From Streptococcus mitis (GTDB lineage Bacteria > Bacillota > Bacilli > Lactobacillales > Streptococcaceae): DNA of 64,000 nucleotides. The stretch covers positions 434,001 through 498,000 of the forward strand of contig NZ_JPFW01000008.1 of the NCBI RefSeq assembly GCF_000722705.1, read 5' to 3'. Shown in pieces: positions 34,979 to 45,242 of this stretch; the first letter of the stretch is position 1, and each line of letters starts with the position of its first letter. Position numbers and translations under genes: made by a program. The notes under the pieces are model-generated. The model made no database searches. It saw only the letters and a program-made list of their open reading frames with translations, and was not told the origin of the DNA.

Positions 34979-36433
34979 ATGGAATGGACTACTGAGCGTC
35001 GTTACAGACTTTATCAAGACTGGACGCAAGAAGAAATTCAAAATATTAAAGAAAATATGGCACAATCTCCATGGCATACTCATTATCATGTTGAGCCAAA
35101 AACAGGACTTCTCAACGACCCAAATGGCTTTTCTTACTTTGACGGAAAGTGGATTGTTTTTTATCAGAACTTTCCTTTTGGTGCAGCCCACGGTTTGAAA
35201 TCTTGGGTGCAATTGGAAAGTGATGATTTGGTTCACTTTAGAGAAACTGGAGTCAAAGTTTTGCCTGACACTCCATTAGATAGCCACGGTGCCTACTCTG
35301 GTTCTGCCATGCAGTTTGGCGATAACTTGTTCCTATTCTATACAGGAAATGTCCGTGATGAAAACTGGATCCGTCACCCTTACCAGATTGGGGCTTTGAT
35401 GGACAAGGATGGCAAGATTACGAAGATTGACAAGTTCTTGATCGATCAGCCTACAGACTCTACCGACCACTTCCGCGATCCGCAGATTTTTAATTTTAAA
35501 GGTCAATATTATGCCATCGTCGGTGGACAGGACTTGGAGAAAAAAGGCTTCGTCCGTCTCTACAAGGCTATTGACAACGACTACACAAACTGGCAAGCTG
35601 TTGGCGACCTTGACTTTGCTAACGACCGAACTGCCTATATGATGGAATGCCCAAATCTGGTCTTTGTAGGGGAGCAACCTGTCCTTCTCTACTGCCCACA
35701 AGGATTGGATAAAGATGTTCTAGATTACGACAATATCTATCCAAATATGTATAAAATCGGGGCTTCCTTTGATCCTGAAAATGCCAAAATGGTAGATGTG
35801 TCTCAACTTCAAAACATGGACTATGGTTTCGAAGCCTATGCAACTCAAGCCTTCAACGCTCCTGATGGGCGTGCTCTAGCAGTTAGCTGGCTTGGTTTGC
35901 CAGATGTTTCATATCCATCTGACCGTTTTGACCACCAAGGAACCTTCTCTTTGGTAAAAGAACTGACTATCAAAGACGGTAAACTCTACCAATACCCAGT
36001 CGCAGCTATCAAGGACCTTCGTGCTTCTGAAGAACCTTTCTCAAACCGTTCCAAAACCAAGAACACTTACGAACTTGAACTCAACTTGGAAGCTAATAGC
36101 CAGAGCGAGATTGTCTTACTGACTGACAAAGAAGGCAAGGGACTTTCCATCAACTTTGACCTTGTAAATGGTCAAGTGACAGTAGATCGTAGCCAGGCTG
36201 GTGAACAGTATGCCCAAGAATTTGGAACAACTCGCTCTTGCCCTATCGAGAATCAGGCTACTACTGCTACAATCTTCATCGATAACTCTGTCTTTGAAAT
36301 TTTCATCAATAAAGGAGAAAAAGTATTTTCTGGTCGTGTCTTCCCACATGCGGACCAAAATGGTATCCTCATTAAATCTGGAAACCCAACTGGAACTTAC
36401 TATGAATTAGATTATGGTCGCAAAACTAACTGA
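34979..36433 (+). CDS. scrB: Sucrose-6-phosphate hydrolase (GH32)
   Basis: A 484-residue GH32 enzyme that splits PTS-imported sucrose-6-phosphate into glucose-6-phosphate and fructose. It has LLNDPNGF near 41 (nucleophile Asp), FRDPQ near 163 (transition-state Asp) and MECPNL near 221 (acid/base Glu). A five-bladed propeller is followed by a C-terminal beta-sandwich. ATG 34979 follows GGAGGA by 8 bases. It overlaps scrR by 20 bases and is divergent from the transporter gene, forming the usual scr regulon. The fructose released would need a kinase; the local scrK is broken. Confidence 0.95.
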   Translation: MEWTTERRYRLYQDWTQEEIQNIKENMAQSPWHTHYHVEPKTGLLNDPNGFSYFDGKWIVFYQNFPFGAAHGLKSWVQLESDDLVHFRETGVKVLPDTPLDSHGAYSGSAMQFGDNLFLFYTGNVRDENWIRHPYQIGALMDKDGKITKIDKFLIDQPTDSTDHFRDPQIFNFKGQYYAIVGGQDLEKKGFVRLYKAIDNDYTNWQAVGDLDFANDRTAYMMECPNLVFVGEQPVLLYCPQGLDKDVLDYDNIYPNMYKIGASFDPENAKMVDVSQLQNMDYGFEAYATQAFNAPDGRALAVSWLGLPDVSYPSDRFDHQGTFSLVKELTIKDGKLYQYPVAAIKDLRASEEPFSNRSKTKNTYELELNLEANSQSEIVLLTDKEGKGLSINFDLVNGQVTVDRSQAGEQYAQEFGTTRSCPIENQATTATIFIDNSVFEIFINKGEKVFSGRVFPHADQNGILIKSGNPTGTYYELDYGRKTN

Positions 36434-37379
36434 TGTCGCCAAACTTGCAGGCGTCAGCCCTACTACCGTTTCTCGGGTTATCAATAAAAAAGGTTATCTA
36501 TCTGAGAAAACCATTCAAAAGGTTAATGAAGCCATGCGAGAATTGGGCTACAAACCCAACAACCTAGCTCGTAGTTTGCAAGGAAAATCAGCTAAGTTAA
36601 TCGGCTTGATTTTCCCCAATATTTCCAACGTTTTCTATGCAGAATTGATTGATAAATTGGAACACCAACTCTTCAAAAATGGCTACAAGACCATCATCTG
36701 CAACAGCGAGCACGATTCTGAAAAAGAACGTGAGTACATCGAAATGTTGGAAGCCAATCAGGTGGACGGTATCATTTCTGGTAGTCACAACCTAGGAATT
36801 GAAGACTACAATCGCGTGACAGCGCCGATTATTTCCTTTGACCGAAACCTGTCTCCAGACATCCCTGTCGTTTCCTCTGACAACTACGCTGGTGGGGTTC
36901 TTGCTGCCCAGACCTTGGTTAAGACAGGTGCCCAGTCTATCATCATGATTACAGGGAATGACAATTCCAATTCTCCAACTGGACTACGCCACGCTGGTTT
37001 TGCATCTGTACTCCCCAAAGCTCCTATTATCAATGTTTCCAGTGACTTTTCTCCTGTCAGAAAAGAAATGGAAATCAAGAATATCTTGACTCGACAAAAA
37101 CCAGATGCTATCTTTGCTTCTGATGATTTGACAGCTATTCTGGTCATTAAAATTGCCCAAGAACTAGGCATTTCTGTCCCTGAAAAGCTTAAAGTCATCG
37201 GCTATGATGGTACCTACTTTATCGAGAATTACTACCCTCAACTGGCTACTATCAAACAACCTATGGAAGAAATTGCCTGCCTAACGGTTGATCTCCTCTT
37301 ACAAAAGATCGAAGGCAAGGAAGTTGCGACAACTGGTTACTTCTTACCAGTCACCCTATTACCTGGAAAAAGTATTTAA
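36414..37379 (+). CDS. scrR: Sucrose operon repressor ScrR (LacI family)
   Basis: A 321-residue LacI/GalR regulator. The N-terminal helix-turn-helix and hinge read KLTDVAKLAGVSPTTVSRVI, then NKKGYLSEKT and LARSLQGKSAKLIGLIFP. A periplasmic-binding-type domain follows. It starts inside the end of scrB. The paired palindromes in the scrA-scrB gap are its likely operators, repressing both directions until sucrose-derived sugar is present. A strong terminator lies 8 bases after the gene. Confidence 0.93.
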   Translation: MVAKLTDVAKLAGVSPTTVSRVINKKGYLSEKTIQKVNEAMRELGYKPNNLARSLQGKSAKLIGLIFPNISNVFYAELIDKLEHQLFKNGYKTIICNSEHDSEKEREYIEMLEANQVDGIISGSHNLGIEDYNRVTAPIISFDRNLSPDIPVVSSDNYAGGVLAAQTLVKTGAQSIIMITGNDNSNSPTGLRHAGFASVLPKAPIINVSSDFSPVRKEMEIKNILTRQKPDAIFASDDLTAILVIKIAQELGISVPEKLKVIGYDGTYFIENYYPQLATIKQPMEEIACLTVDLLLQKIEGKEVATTGYFLPVTLLPGKSI

Positions 37380-37387
37380 ACACAAGA

Positions 37388-37417
37388 AAACTCAGACCGA
37401 TCCGTCTGAGTTTTTTT
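37388..37417. terminator. Bidirectional terminator between scrR and mvaA
   Basis: AAACTCAGAC (37388-37397) and GTCTGAGTTT (37404-37413) form a perfect 10-bp stem. Seven T follow on the plus strand, overlapping the mvaA stop codon. It serves scrR and probably also the convergent mvaA. Confidence 0.9.
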
Positions 37418-38690
37418 ATAATCTTAAGTTTTCTAGATAACGCTGGGCTGTCTCTAGGTTAAAGGTTTTATCTGCGATAAGTTGCTCAACTAGAGGAGCA
37501 ACTTCAGACTCACTAGCACCTGCTAGGAGAGCCAAAGATTTGGCCTGCAATTTCATGTGACCTTGCTGAATTCCTGTACTCACCAAGGCTTTGAGGGCTG
37601 CAAAGTTTTGGGCAAGCCCGATGGACACGATAATCTGAGCTAATTCTTTGGCAGAAGGATTTCCCAGTAGTTCATGACTAAGGGCTACACGAGGGTTGAG
37701 GCCGATAGAGCCACCCTTGGTCGCTACAGGCATGGGTAAGATCATCTCACCGACCAATTCTTCTCTTTCAAGGTCCAGTATCCATCGACTGAGACCTTGA
37801 TAGTACCCCTCTCGACTGGCAAAAGCATGGGCTCCAGCTTCGATGGCACGCCAGTCATTACCAGTGGCAATCAAAATGGCATCAATACCGTTAAAAATCC
37901 CTTTATTGTGGGTAGCTGCTCGATAAGGATCAGCCTGCGCAAATTGGCTCGCCAAAGCAATTTTCTCTGCAATTTCTCGTCCTTGATCCTTTTGACGGCT
38001 CAAATAGCGAAAGGCGATGCGACAGCTTGCTGTCACCAGAGAATCGGTCGCGTAATTAGAAAGAATCCCCATGAGACTCTGTCCCTGACTCAGTTCTTCT
38101 AAGACTGGCTTCAAGGCTTCCAGCATGGTGTTGAGCATATTGGCTCCCATGGCTTCCTGGGTATCGACATGGAGATAAACAACGAGAAAGTCTGTTTCAC
38201 CTTTGATCTGCTCTACATGCAAATCACGCGCCCCACCCCCGCGTTTAACAATGGAAGGATAGGCTTGATTGGCAAGTTCCAAAAGCTCAGTCTTTTTGTT
38301 TGCAATCTTCTCTTGCGCTATATCTGGATCATCAACTTGATAAAGGGCTACCTGACCAATCATCTGACGCTCATGGACTTGTGCAGTAAAACCGCCTGCT
38401 CGCTTGATGATTTTGCTGGCATAGCTGGCCGCAGCAACCACTGAGGGTTCTTCTGTCACATAAGGAACTGTGTATTCCTGACCGTTGACAAGGACCTCTG
38501 GAACTAGCGAATAAGGTAGAGAAAAAGTTCCCACCACATTCTCACTCAGCTGGTCTGCGACAGTCACGCTAATCTGTTCATCCTGATCCAAACTCGCTTG
38601 CTTGTCAGGACTAAGGAGCGCCTGAGCTTTTAACAACTCGAGGCGCTCATGGTATGATTTTTTAGAAAATCCATTCCAACTTATCTTCAT
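37416..38690 (-). CDS. mvaA: Hydroxymethylglutaryl-CoA reductase (class II)
   Basis: A 424-residue class II HMG-CoA reductase that makes mevalonate for isoprenoids. Motifs: EEPSVVAAASYASKI near 80-94 (catalytic Glu), RGGGARDLHV near 148, the DTQEAMGANMLN segment near 176 and ATHNKGIFNGIDA near 259 (catalytic Lys). Its ATG overlaps the stop of mvaS (TAATG), so the two are translationally coupled. Confidence 0.95.
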   Translation of the reverse strand: MKISWNGFSKKSYHERLELLKAQALLSPDKQASLDQDEQISVTVADQLSENVVGTFSLPYSLVPEVLVNGQEYTVPYVTEEPSVVAAASYASKIIKRAGGFTAQVHERQMIGQVALYQVDDPDIAQEKIANKKTELLELANQAYPSIVKRGGGARDLHVEQIKGETDFLVVYLHVDTQEAMGANMLNTMLEALKPVLEELSQGQSLMGILSNYATDSLVTASCRIAFRYLSRQKDQGREIAEKIALASQFAQADPYRAATHNKGIFNGIDAILIATGNDWRAIEAGAHAFASREGYYQGLSRWILDLEREELVGEMILPMPVATKGGSIGLNPRVALSHELLGNPSAKELAQIIVSIGLAQNFAALKALVSTGIQQGHMKLQAKSLALLAGASESEVAPLVEQLIADKTFNLETAQRYLENLRL

Positions 38691-39862
38691 TATTTTTCAA
38701 CCTTGCTATAACGGCGTTGATGGTCCACAATTTCAACCAAGGTAAAATCTTGATTTTCATAGCCAGTAAACTGGGCAGAATTTGTTTCATCTAAGTCTAC
38801 TTCCTCAAAGAAGATTTTTTCATAGTCTGCAACAGACAGGGCAGTTCGTTGGTTGAGCTTGTTCAAGCGCTCTTTATCCAGATAGACTTCATATCCTTCA
38901 ACCAATTCACCACTGAAGAACTCAGCCACAGCTCCACTTCCATAACTGTAGAGGGCGATTTTATCCCCAGCCTTCAAGCTATCTGTATTTTCCAAGAGAG
39001 ACAAGAGTCCGAGGAAGAGGGAACCTGTATAGATATTCCCCACCTTTTGACTGTAGAGAATAGACTGGTCAAAATGCGTTTGCAAGAGGTCTTTTTTCTC
39101 TTGAGGTAGGTTCTTATCCATGATTTTTTTCAAGCCTTTTAGCGCTAATTTAGGATAAGGCAAGTGGAAGCAAACAGCAGCGAAATCATCCAAAGTAAGC
39201 TGGTAGCGTGTTTGGTATTCAAGCCAAGTCGTTTTCAAACTATCCAAATATTGTTGGGTAGAATAGACACCATTTACATAAGGGGTTGTTGAGTAATTTG
39301 GTCGCCAGAAATCCATGATGTCACGGGTCTGAGCTACATTGTCATTATTAAAGGCCATAATGCGTGGATTTTGTGTAATCAACATAGCCACACTTCCAGC
39401 ACCTTGAGTGGGTTCTCCTGGAGTTTCAATACCGTATTTGGCAATATCACTGGCAATGACCAAGACCTTGGACTCTGGAGAATTTTCCACATGTAATTTG
39501 GCATAATGAAGGGCAGCTGTCGCTCCATAACAGGCTTCTTTAATCTCGAAACTACGAGCAAAAGGCTGAATTCCAAGCAAACCATGCACAAAGACAGCTG
39601 CAGCCTTACTCTGGTCAATTCCTGACTCGGTAGCCACAATGACCATATCAATTTCTTGTCTTTCTTGCTCAGTTAAAATAGAGTCACTAGCACTGGCCGC
39701 CAAGGTCACAATATCCTCAGTTAGGGGGGCAATACTCAATTCCTTGAGCAAGAGTCCTTTACTTAATTTTTCAGGGTCAATTCCCCTTGCTTCTGCTAAG
39801 TCTTGTAATTTCAAGACATATTGACTGGTCGCAAAACCAATCTTATCAATACCGATTGTCAT
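38690..39862 (-). CDS. mvaS: Hydroxymethylglutaryl-CoA synthase
   Basis: 390 residues from ATG 39862 (MTIGIDKIGFATSQYVLKLQ), after AGAGG. It condenses acetyl-CoA and acetoacetyl-CoA. The catalytic cysteine lies in SFEIKEACYGATAALHYAK near 104-122, with Glu in VATESGID near 78 and the His in VCFHLPYPKLALKG near 230. First gene of the mvaS-mvaA operon. Confidence 0.95.
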   Translation of the reverse strand: MTIGIDKIGFATSQYVLKLQDLAEARGIDPEKLSKGLLLKELSIAPLTEDIVTLAASASDSILTEQERQEIDMVIVATESGIDQSKAAAVFVHGLLGIQPFARSFEIKEACYGATAALHYAKLHVENSPESKVLVIASDIAKYGIETPGEPTQGAGSVAMLITQNPRIMAFNNDNVAQTRDIMDFWRPNYSTTPYVNGVYSTQQYLDSLKTTWLEYQTRYQLTLDDFAAVCFHLPYPKLALKGLKKIMDKNLPQEKKDLLQTHFDQSILYSQKVGNIYTGSLFLGLLSLLENTDSLKAGDKIALYSYGSGAVAEFFSGELVEGYEVYLDKERLNKLNQRTALSVADYEKIFFEEVDLDETNSAQFTGYENQDFTLVEIVDHQRRYSKVEK

Positions 39863-39906
39863 ATTTACCTCTGTTTTATCATTCATGTAAAAAATCGTCC
39901 ATTACT

Positions 39907-39912
39907 ATTTTA
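39907..39912 (-). promoter_or_regulatory. Extended -10 promoter of mvaS
   Basis: Minus strand ATTTGTGATAAAATAG contains TGA plus TAAAAT (extended -10), 45 bases before ATG 39862. The same 16 bases recur before the ThrE gene at 41212-41217. Confidence 0.6.
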
Positions 39913-39935
39913 TCACAAATAGCAGTAAAAGAGAG

Positions 39936-39964
39936 AAAAAAGACTTGATTCACCAAAGCAAGTC
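39936..39964 (-). terminator. Terminator after the ThrE pair
   Basis: Minus strand GACTTG and CAAGTC around an 11-base loop, followed by TTTTTT. It separates the exporter genes from mvaS. Confidence 0.75.
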
Positions 39965-39974
39965 CCTTATTATT

Positions 39975-40424
39975 CTAATTATTTTGCTGTTTTCGTAAAT
40001 AGGAATACAGTCTAAGAATCACTGTTCCACTAGCCATCCCAATAGAAATTACCAGAGCCAACATGACAACTAAAGTTGCACTAGCAATGGCATGACTATA
40101 ATCCCCCGTCACAAAAAAGGCAGTTGTTCGATAAGAAAGATAGCCTGGAACTAAGGGTGCCAAGATGGCCAAGATAAAGACCACAGCAGGGGTCTTGTAA
40201 AGAATACTTAAAATCTGACTAACACAAGAACCGATAATAGCCGCAATAAAGGTGGCTACAATGATATTGGTCGGTTCCTTGAGCAAGAGATAGATTAGCC
40301 AGACAACCATGCCCAAAATCCCTCCTGGTAAGAGCATAGACCGTTGAACATTGAGTACGATTAAAAAGGTAATAATAGCAAGAAGACTTGCTACTGCTTG
40401 TAATAAAAAGGTCATTAGTGTCAT
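39975..40424 (-). CDS. Threonine/serine exporter, C-terminal-type subunit (ThrE, DUF3815)
   Basis: 149 residues, almost all membrane: four to five hydrophobic segments with PGGILGMVVWLIYLL near 32-46 and VPGYLSYRTTAFFVTGDYSH near 91-110. It corresponds to the second half of ThrE. The partner half is encoded just upstream, one base apart. Together they probably export threonine, serine or small peptides. Confidence 0.82.
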   Translation of the reverse strand: MTLMTFLLQAVASLLAIITFLIVLNVQRSMLLPGGILGMVVWLIYLLLKEPTNIIVATFIAAIIGSCVSQILSILYKTPAVVFILAILAPLVPGYLSYRTTAFFVTGDYSHAIASATLVVMLALVISIGMASGTVILRLYSYLRKQQNN

Positions 40425-40425
40425 A

Positions 40426-41184
40426 TTAGTTCATCAATACTAAGGCGACAGAAGTTCCTGCCCCTAAAGCAAGGGTAATGAGCAGGGATTCAAACATCTT
40501 ACTCATACCAGAGTTTATGTGGTTGGTCATGATATCCCGAACCGCATTTGTTAAGGCAATTCCTGGTACAAAAGGCATAACCGCACCAGCTATAATCAAA
40601 TCTGCCGTTGAAGGAAATCCTGTATAGCGAGCCCAAAACTGGGCAATCATCCCAAAGACGAAGGCCCCAGCAAATGCTGTCACAAAAGGAATTCGGATAA
40701 ACTTCTCCACATAAAGGGAAAAGGCAAAACCAAATAAGGTAGCCACTCCTGCCCCAAGTGCGTCGTAGATATTTCCACTAAACATAACTGAAAAGAACGG
40801 AGCACTAAAGGTCGCAGCCAGAGTCACCTGGAACTTGGTATAGGGAAGGGGTTGAGCTTGCAAGGCCGTCAATTGCTTGAAGGCTGTTTCTAAATCAATC
40901 TGCCCCCTAACCAGCTGACGAGAAATCTGGTTCACATCGCAGACTTTTTCAATGTTATAAGAAGAGGAGGTCACACGCTTCATGCGCGAAATATTGGTAT
41001 TTTCAATCGAGAAAAAGATAGCGGCAGGCATGGCAAGAACATTGCAATCCACAATCCCCTGCGAATGCGCAATCCGAATCATGGTATCTTCTACACGATG
41101 AATCTCCGAGCCACTTTTAAGGAGAATAGTCCCCGCTAGCATAATCACATCGATGACAGCATTTAATTCTCTTGATTCTTCCAT
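40426..41184 (-). CDS. Threonine/serine exporter, N-terminal-type subunit (ThrE, DUF1212)
   Basis: 252 residues. SGSEIHRVEDTMIRIAHSQG near 19-38 is the cytoplasmic signature of the DUF1212 half of ThrE. Five membrane segments follow, including PFVPGIALTNAVRDIMTNH near 203-221. GGGAGGAAAGC precedes ATG 41184, after an extended -10 promoter. The split form is common in Firmicutes. Confidence 0.85.
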   Translation of the reverse strand: MEESRELNAVIDVIMLAGTILLKSGSEIHRVEDTMIRIAHSQGIVDCNVLAMPAAIFFSIENTNISRMKRVTSSSYNIEKVCDVNQISRQLVRGQIDLETAFKQLTALQAQPLPYTKFQVTLAATFSAPFFSVMFSGNIYDALGAGVATLFGFAFSLYVEKFIRIPFVTAFAGAFVFGMIAQFWARYTGFPSTADLIIAGAVMPFVPGIALTNAVRDIMTNHINSGMSKMFESLLITLALGAGTSVALVLMN

Positions 41185-41233
41185 GCTTTCCTCCCTTTAT
41201 CAACTCCTTCTATTTTATCACAAATCTGGAGTC

Positions 41234-41269
41234 AAAAAAAATCTTTGCCATGAAATCATGACAAAGATT
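41234..41269 (-). terminator. Terminator after stkP
   Basis: Minus strand AATCTTTGTCATG, an ATTT loop and CATGGCAAAGATT pair with one wobble, followed by eight T. It begins 3 bases after the stkP stop and closes the priA-stkP gene cluster. Confidence 0.9.
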
Positions 41270-41272
41270 CAT

Positions 41273-43174
41273 TTAATCACGAGAATTTTCGTGGTTACCT
41301 TCACTACTTGATTGGGTAGGAGCAGGTGCATTCCCTCGTTGATTTCCTTGTTGGTTCCCCTGACTTGGTGTTGTAGTAGAACCTTGGTTTCCACGTTGAG
41401 CTGGTGCTGGTGATGACGTTGACGGCGGTGTTTTCGGTTTGTAAATTGAAATCTTGACACGCGTCTTAGTCAAATCAACCTTATCACCTGCTTTTGGACT
41501 CTGTTCAACGACTGTACCTTCAGCCGTTCCAGCGGGAGCTGTCGACACTTCTACAACTTCAATATTGGCTTCTTTAATACCGACAATTTGAACAAGATTG
41601 TTTTTAGTAAATTCAAGACTAGAACCTGTATAACTTGGCATGGCAACACTGGTTACTTTCTTAGCAACGGTTAAGGTAATCGTTGATGCCTTGCTCAAAT
41701 CATAGGTTGTTCCAGCAGCTGGACTCTGTCTGAGAACAGTTCCTGCTTCGCTCTCACTTGATTCTTCTTCCTCGATCTTGATGAGATTTTCAGGAACCTT
41801 CTTCTGCTTGAGTTCTGCGATAACATCCGTGGATTTACGGCCGATATAATTACTCAATTGGAAAGATTGCTTGCCTGATGAGACAACCAAATTGATTTTC
41901 GAACCTTCTTTTCGAGTCTTTCCAGCTTCAGGATCTGTACGGATAATCCGCCCTTCTTCCACCTTTTCACTAGCCTCTGACTTCTCCTCGCCAATCTCAA
42001 AATTGGCTTTCTTGAGGGTTTCCTTGGCTTCCGCCACTGTCTGACCTGCCACATCTGGAATGGCAATGGTTGCAGGAGTTCTGGATAATATCCAAATCAG
42101 AGAGGCTGCCACCAATACAATGCTGGCCAACAAAATCATATAACGAACTCTAAATTTCCGTTTCTTAACAGGCTTGGTCACGTAATTGTCTTCTGAAACC
42201 TGCTGACTCGGCTTCGCAGTCTGTGGCTTCGGACTTTGTGTTTGCACCTTAGGAATCGATGTCAAGGTACTCTGGGATACTTTTGGTAGAGTCTTGGTGT
42301 CCGCCTTAGTCGCATCGTCAAAGACCAGCTTTGGTTCATTGCGACGATTATAAGACAAACTACTCGACAAGTCCACATACATTTCAGCTACTGATTTGTA
42401 ACGATCTGTCAATTTCTTGGCAGTTGCCTTGATGACAACATTCTCCAAAGCCTGAGGCACAGACGGATTTTCAGCTATAACCGATGGCAGTGGTTTCTGG
42501 AAATGCTGAAGGGCGATGGTCACCGCGCTATCCCCATCATAAGGGATATGGCCTGTCAGCATCTCATAGAAAATAATCCCCATGGCATAGATATCACTCT
42601 GTACAGTTGCTTTCGAACCACGCGCCTGCTCTGGTGACAAGTAATGAACCGAACCCAGCATCGAGTTGGTCTGGGTCAGACTCGTCTCAGCAAAGGCTAC
42701 CGCAATCCCAAAATCTGTGACTTTGGCAGTCCCATCTGGTGTCAAGAGGATATTTTGAGGTTTCAAGTCCCTATGAACAATCCCTCTGGTATGGGCCAAA
42801 CGCATGGCTAGGAGGATTTGTCCCATGATACGGACAGCTTCTTCATTAGAAAGAGGATAGTGTTCCTTGATATAGCGTTTGAGGTCTAGCCCAGCAACAT
42901 ACTCCATTGCAAGATACTGTTGACCGTCTTCCTCACCAATATCTGTTATCCGAACGATATGAGGATGGTCTAGATCTGCCATAGCTCTCGCTTCACGTTG
43001 AAAACGAGCTACAGCTATCGGGTCCGTCTGGTAGTTAGTCCTCAGGACCTTCACTGCCACTTCTTCTCCGTCTAGAATTAAATCCTTGGCCAAATAGACA
43101 TCTGCCATGCCTCCTCGGCCAATCTGTTTCACAATCCGATAGCGTCCGGCAAAAATCTTGCCGATTTGGATCAT
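41273..43174 (-). CDS. stkP: Serine/threonine protein kinase StkP with three PASTA domains
   Basis: 633 residues. The kinase domain (about 10-275) has [13 protein letters not shown] (glycine loop), the catalytic [13 protein letters not shown] and VTDFGIA (DFG). One membrane helix lies near 340-365. Three extracellular PASTA domains follow at about 366-432, 433-505 and 506-581. S. pneumoniae StkP, as I recall it, has four PASTA domains and ends shortly after; here one of the middle two is absent. A 52-residue tail rich in Gln, Asn, Ser, Gly and Pro follows instead. StkP reads muropeptide or lipid II signals and controls septal growth; PhpP reverses it. The gene overlaps phpP by 4 bases. Confidence 0.95.
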   Translation of the reverse strand: MIQIGKIFAGRYRIVKQIGRGGMADVYLAKDLILDGEEVAVKVLRTNYQTDPIAVARFQREARAMADLDHPHIVRITDIGEEDGQQYLAMEYVAGLDLKRYIKEHYPLSNEEAVRIMGQILLAMRLAHTRGIVHRDLKPQNILLTPDGTAKVTDFGIAVAFAETSLTQTNSMLGSVHYLSPEQARGSKATVQSDIYAMGIIFYEMLTGHIPYDGDSAVTIALQHFQKPLPSVIAENPSVPQALENVVIKATAKKLTDRYKSVAEMYVDLSSSLSYNRRNEPKLVFDDATKADTKTLPKVSQSTLTSIPKVQTQSPKPQTAKPSQQVSEDNYVTKPVKKRKFRVRYMILLASIVLVAASLIWILSRTPATIAIPDVAGQTVAEAKETLKKANFEIGEEKSEASEKVEEGRIIRTDPEAGKTRKEGSKINLVVSSGKQSFQLSNYIGRKSTDVIAELKQKKVPENLIKIEEEESSESEAGTVLRQSPAAGTTYDLSKASTITLTVAKKVTSVAMPSYTGSSLEFTKNNLVQIVGIKEANIEVVEVSTAPAGTAEGTVVEQSPKAGDKVDLTKTRVKISIYKPKTPPSTSSPAPAQRGNQGSTTTPSQGNQQGNQRGNAPAPTQSSSEGNHENSRD

Positions 43175-43911
43175 TCTGCATCCTCCTCGTTCATAGAAAC
43201 AAGGGCAACCGTAATGTTGTCTAAACCTCCTGCATTGTTAGCAAAACGCACGAGCGTCGCTGTTTTATCTGCCAAAGGAATATCACTGGTTACAATATCA
43301 CAAATCTCACTGCCTGAAATCATGTTGGTCAAACCATCACTATTAAGCAAGAGATAGTCACCTGGCTCAAGGGTAATTATTCCAAAATCAGGTTGAACTT
43401 CATCTTTTTGACCGATAGATTGAGTAATAATATTTTTCTGTGGATGGCTAGCTGCTTCTTCTGGTGTCAATTGACCTGCCTTAAGCAATTCATTGACCAA
43501 AGAATGGTCGCTCGTTAACTGGTGGTATTCTTCCCCACGAATCAAACCGATACGAGAATCGCCAATATGGGCATAGATAGCCTGATTGCCAATAATAGCA
43601 ACAGCTTCTAGAGTTGTTCCCATTCCTTTATAGGCATCATCTTGCCCAAGTTGATGAATCTTTTGATTTTCAATTTCTAGGTAATTGCCGAACCATTCAC
43701 GCACTTCATTGACTGTATTGATCTGGGTATCAACCCAAGCTATACCTAGGTCTGTTACTGCCATTTCACTAGCGATATTCCCTGCGCGATGACCTCCCAT
43801 CCCATCAGCTAAAATAATCATAGTACGCCCAGCTCTATTGACATAGTGGTTGACATAGTCTTGGTTATTTGTTCGTTTCTGACCAACATCTGTTAATAAT
43901 GAAATTTCCAT
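43171..43911 (-). CDS. phpP: PP2C-type protein phosphatase PhpP
   Basis: A 246-residue PPM-family phosphatase with two Mn ions. Motifs: [14 protein letters not shown] near 6-19, [16 protein letters not shown] near 33-48, HIGDSRIG near 117, [11 protein letters not shown] near 188 and DNITVALV near 232. It dephosphorylates StkP and its targets. Its ATGA overlap with stkP couples their synthesis. Confidence 0.95.
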   Translation of the reverse strand: MEISLLTDVGQKRTNNQDYVNHYVNRAGRTMIILADGMGGHRAGNIASEMAVTDLGIAWVDTQINTVNEVREWFGNYLEIENQKIHQLGQDDAYKGMGTTLEAVAIIGNQAIYAHIGDSRIGLIRGEEYHQLTSDHSLVNELLKAGQLTPEEAASHPQKNIITQSIGQKDEVQPDFGIITLEPGDYLLLNSDGLTNMISGSEICDIVTSDIPLADKTATLVRFANNAGGLDNITVALVSMNEEDAE

Positions 43912-43925
43912 GTGTCAGTTCCTTC

Positions 43926-45242
43926 CTAATCCGATATCTTGCGAAATTGACTGATGAAGAATCCATCACTTCCATACAATTCAGGTGTAATGAGGATACA
44001 GCCGTCTTTCATGATATCCTTACATTCATGTTCTAGTTTTACCTGCTCGAACTCAGGATGACTTTCTAAAAACGCCTCCACGACTTGAAAATTCTCCTCT
44101 GAGACAATAGTACAGGTACTATAAGTTATTATACCACCTTTGCCTAGTGTTTGACAAACACTACCTAATATTTCGAGCTGAATTTCCTGCAAGGACGCGA
44201 AATCTGCCGTTTCTTTATTGTATTTGATGTCTGGTTTTCGGCGCAAAAGACCGATTCCTGAACAGGGAGCATCCACTAAAATCTTATCAAATGAATCCTG
44301 ACCAAAAAACTCATGCACCTTTCTGGCATCCAATTTTTGCGTTTGAACCCGATCTACAACTCCCAGACGTTGAGCATTTTCTTGGATTAAGTCCAACTTG
44401 TGATCGTAAAGGTCCAAAGCCGTAACCTGACCTGTCGTTAGATAAGAAGCTATATGGGCTGTTTTCCCACCTGGAGCCGCACAGGCATCAAGCACTCGCT
44501 CATCTCCCTGCAAATTCAAAGTCGGAGCAACCAATTGACTAGATTCGTCTTGGATGGTAATGGCTCCCTCTGCAAACAAATCATGACCTGCAAAATGCCC
44601 TTGCTCCTTAACCAGACCAGAAACAGACAAAGATGAAGCACTAGCCTCCAACAAGGCTTGGATTTCCTCTTTTCGGCTTAAATCAGTTACACGAATACTG
44701 GCCTTGTTTCTCACCAAAAGACTTTCAAAAATAGCTTGCGCTCGCTCTTCACCGTATTCTTCCTTGAGCTTGGCAACTAGCCAAACTGGGAGAGAATAGG
44801 CAATGGAATCACGCTTGTTTTTCCGTTTGATACTGGCAATATCTGGCCAACCTTCACGCAAGATACGGCGAAGGAGGGCATTGACCAATTTTTCACTGCC
44901 TTTTTTACGGACTTTGGCCAATTCTACTGCTTCATTGACCACAGCATGGTCTGGAATCTTATCCAAATAGCGGAGCTGGTAGGCACTCATAAGAAGCAGA
45001 ACATAGAGCCAGCTGTCTAACTGGTCTCTGTCTTCGATAAAGTGGGATAGGTACCATTCCAGAGTCAATTTGCGGGCTACCGTTCCATAGACCAGCTCGG
45101 TCACCAAGCCCTTATCTGCTGCCGAAAGTTGACTTCCCTTGAGATGCTTATTTAAGGCGATATTTGAGTATGCTTGACTGATAAAAACATCCTCTAATAC
45201 TGCTAGGGTTAGACTTCTAGCCGTTTCTACTTTAGTCACCAA
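43926..45242 (-). CDS. rsmB: 16S rRNA (cytosine-967-C5)-methyltransferase RsmB
   Basis: 438 residues. An N-terminal NusB-like helical domain (1-140) precedes a Rossmann methyltransferase: [15 protein letters not shown] near 252, [13 protein letters not shown] near 318 (PCS motif) and TYSTCTI near 373 with the second catalytic cysteine. It modifies C967 of 16S rRNA. It overlaps fmt by 11 bases within the priA-fmt-rsmB-phpP-stkP run. Confidence 0.94.
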   Translation of the reverse strand: MVTKVETARSLTLAVLEDVFISQAYSNIALNKHLKGSQLSAADKGLVTELVYGTVARKLTLEWYLSHFIEDRDQLDSWLYVLLLMSAYQLRYLDKIPDHAVVNEAVELAKVRKKGSEKLVNALLRRILREGWPDIASIKRKNKRDSIAYSLPVWLVAKLKEEYGEERAQAIFESLLVRNKASIRVTDLSRKEEIQALLEASASSLSVSGLVKEQGHFAGHDLFAEGAITIQDESSQLVAPTLNLQGDERVLDACAAPGGKTAHIASYLTTGQVTALDLYDHKLDLIQENAQRLGVVDRVQTQKLDARKVHEFFGQDSFDKILVDAPCSGIGLLRRKPDIKYNKETADFASLQEIQLEILGSVCQTLGKGGIITYSTCTIVSEENFQVVEAFLESHPEFEQVKLEHECKDIMKDGCILITPELYGSDGFFISQFRKISD

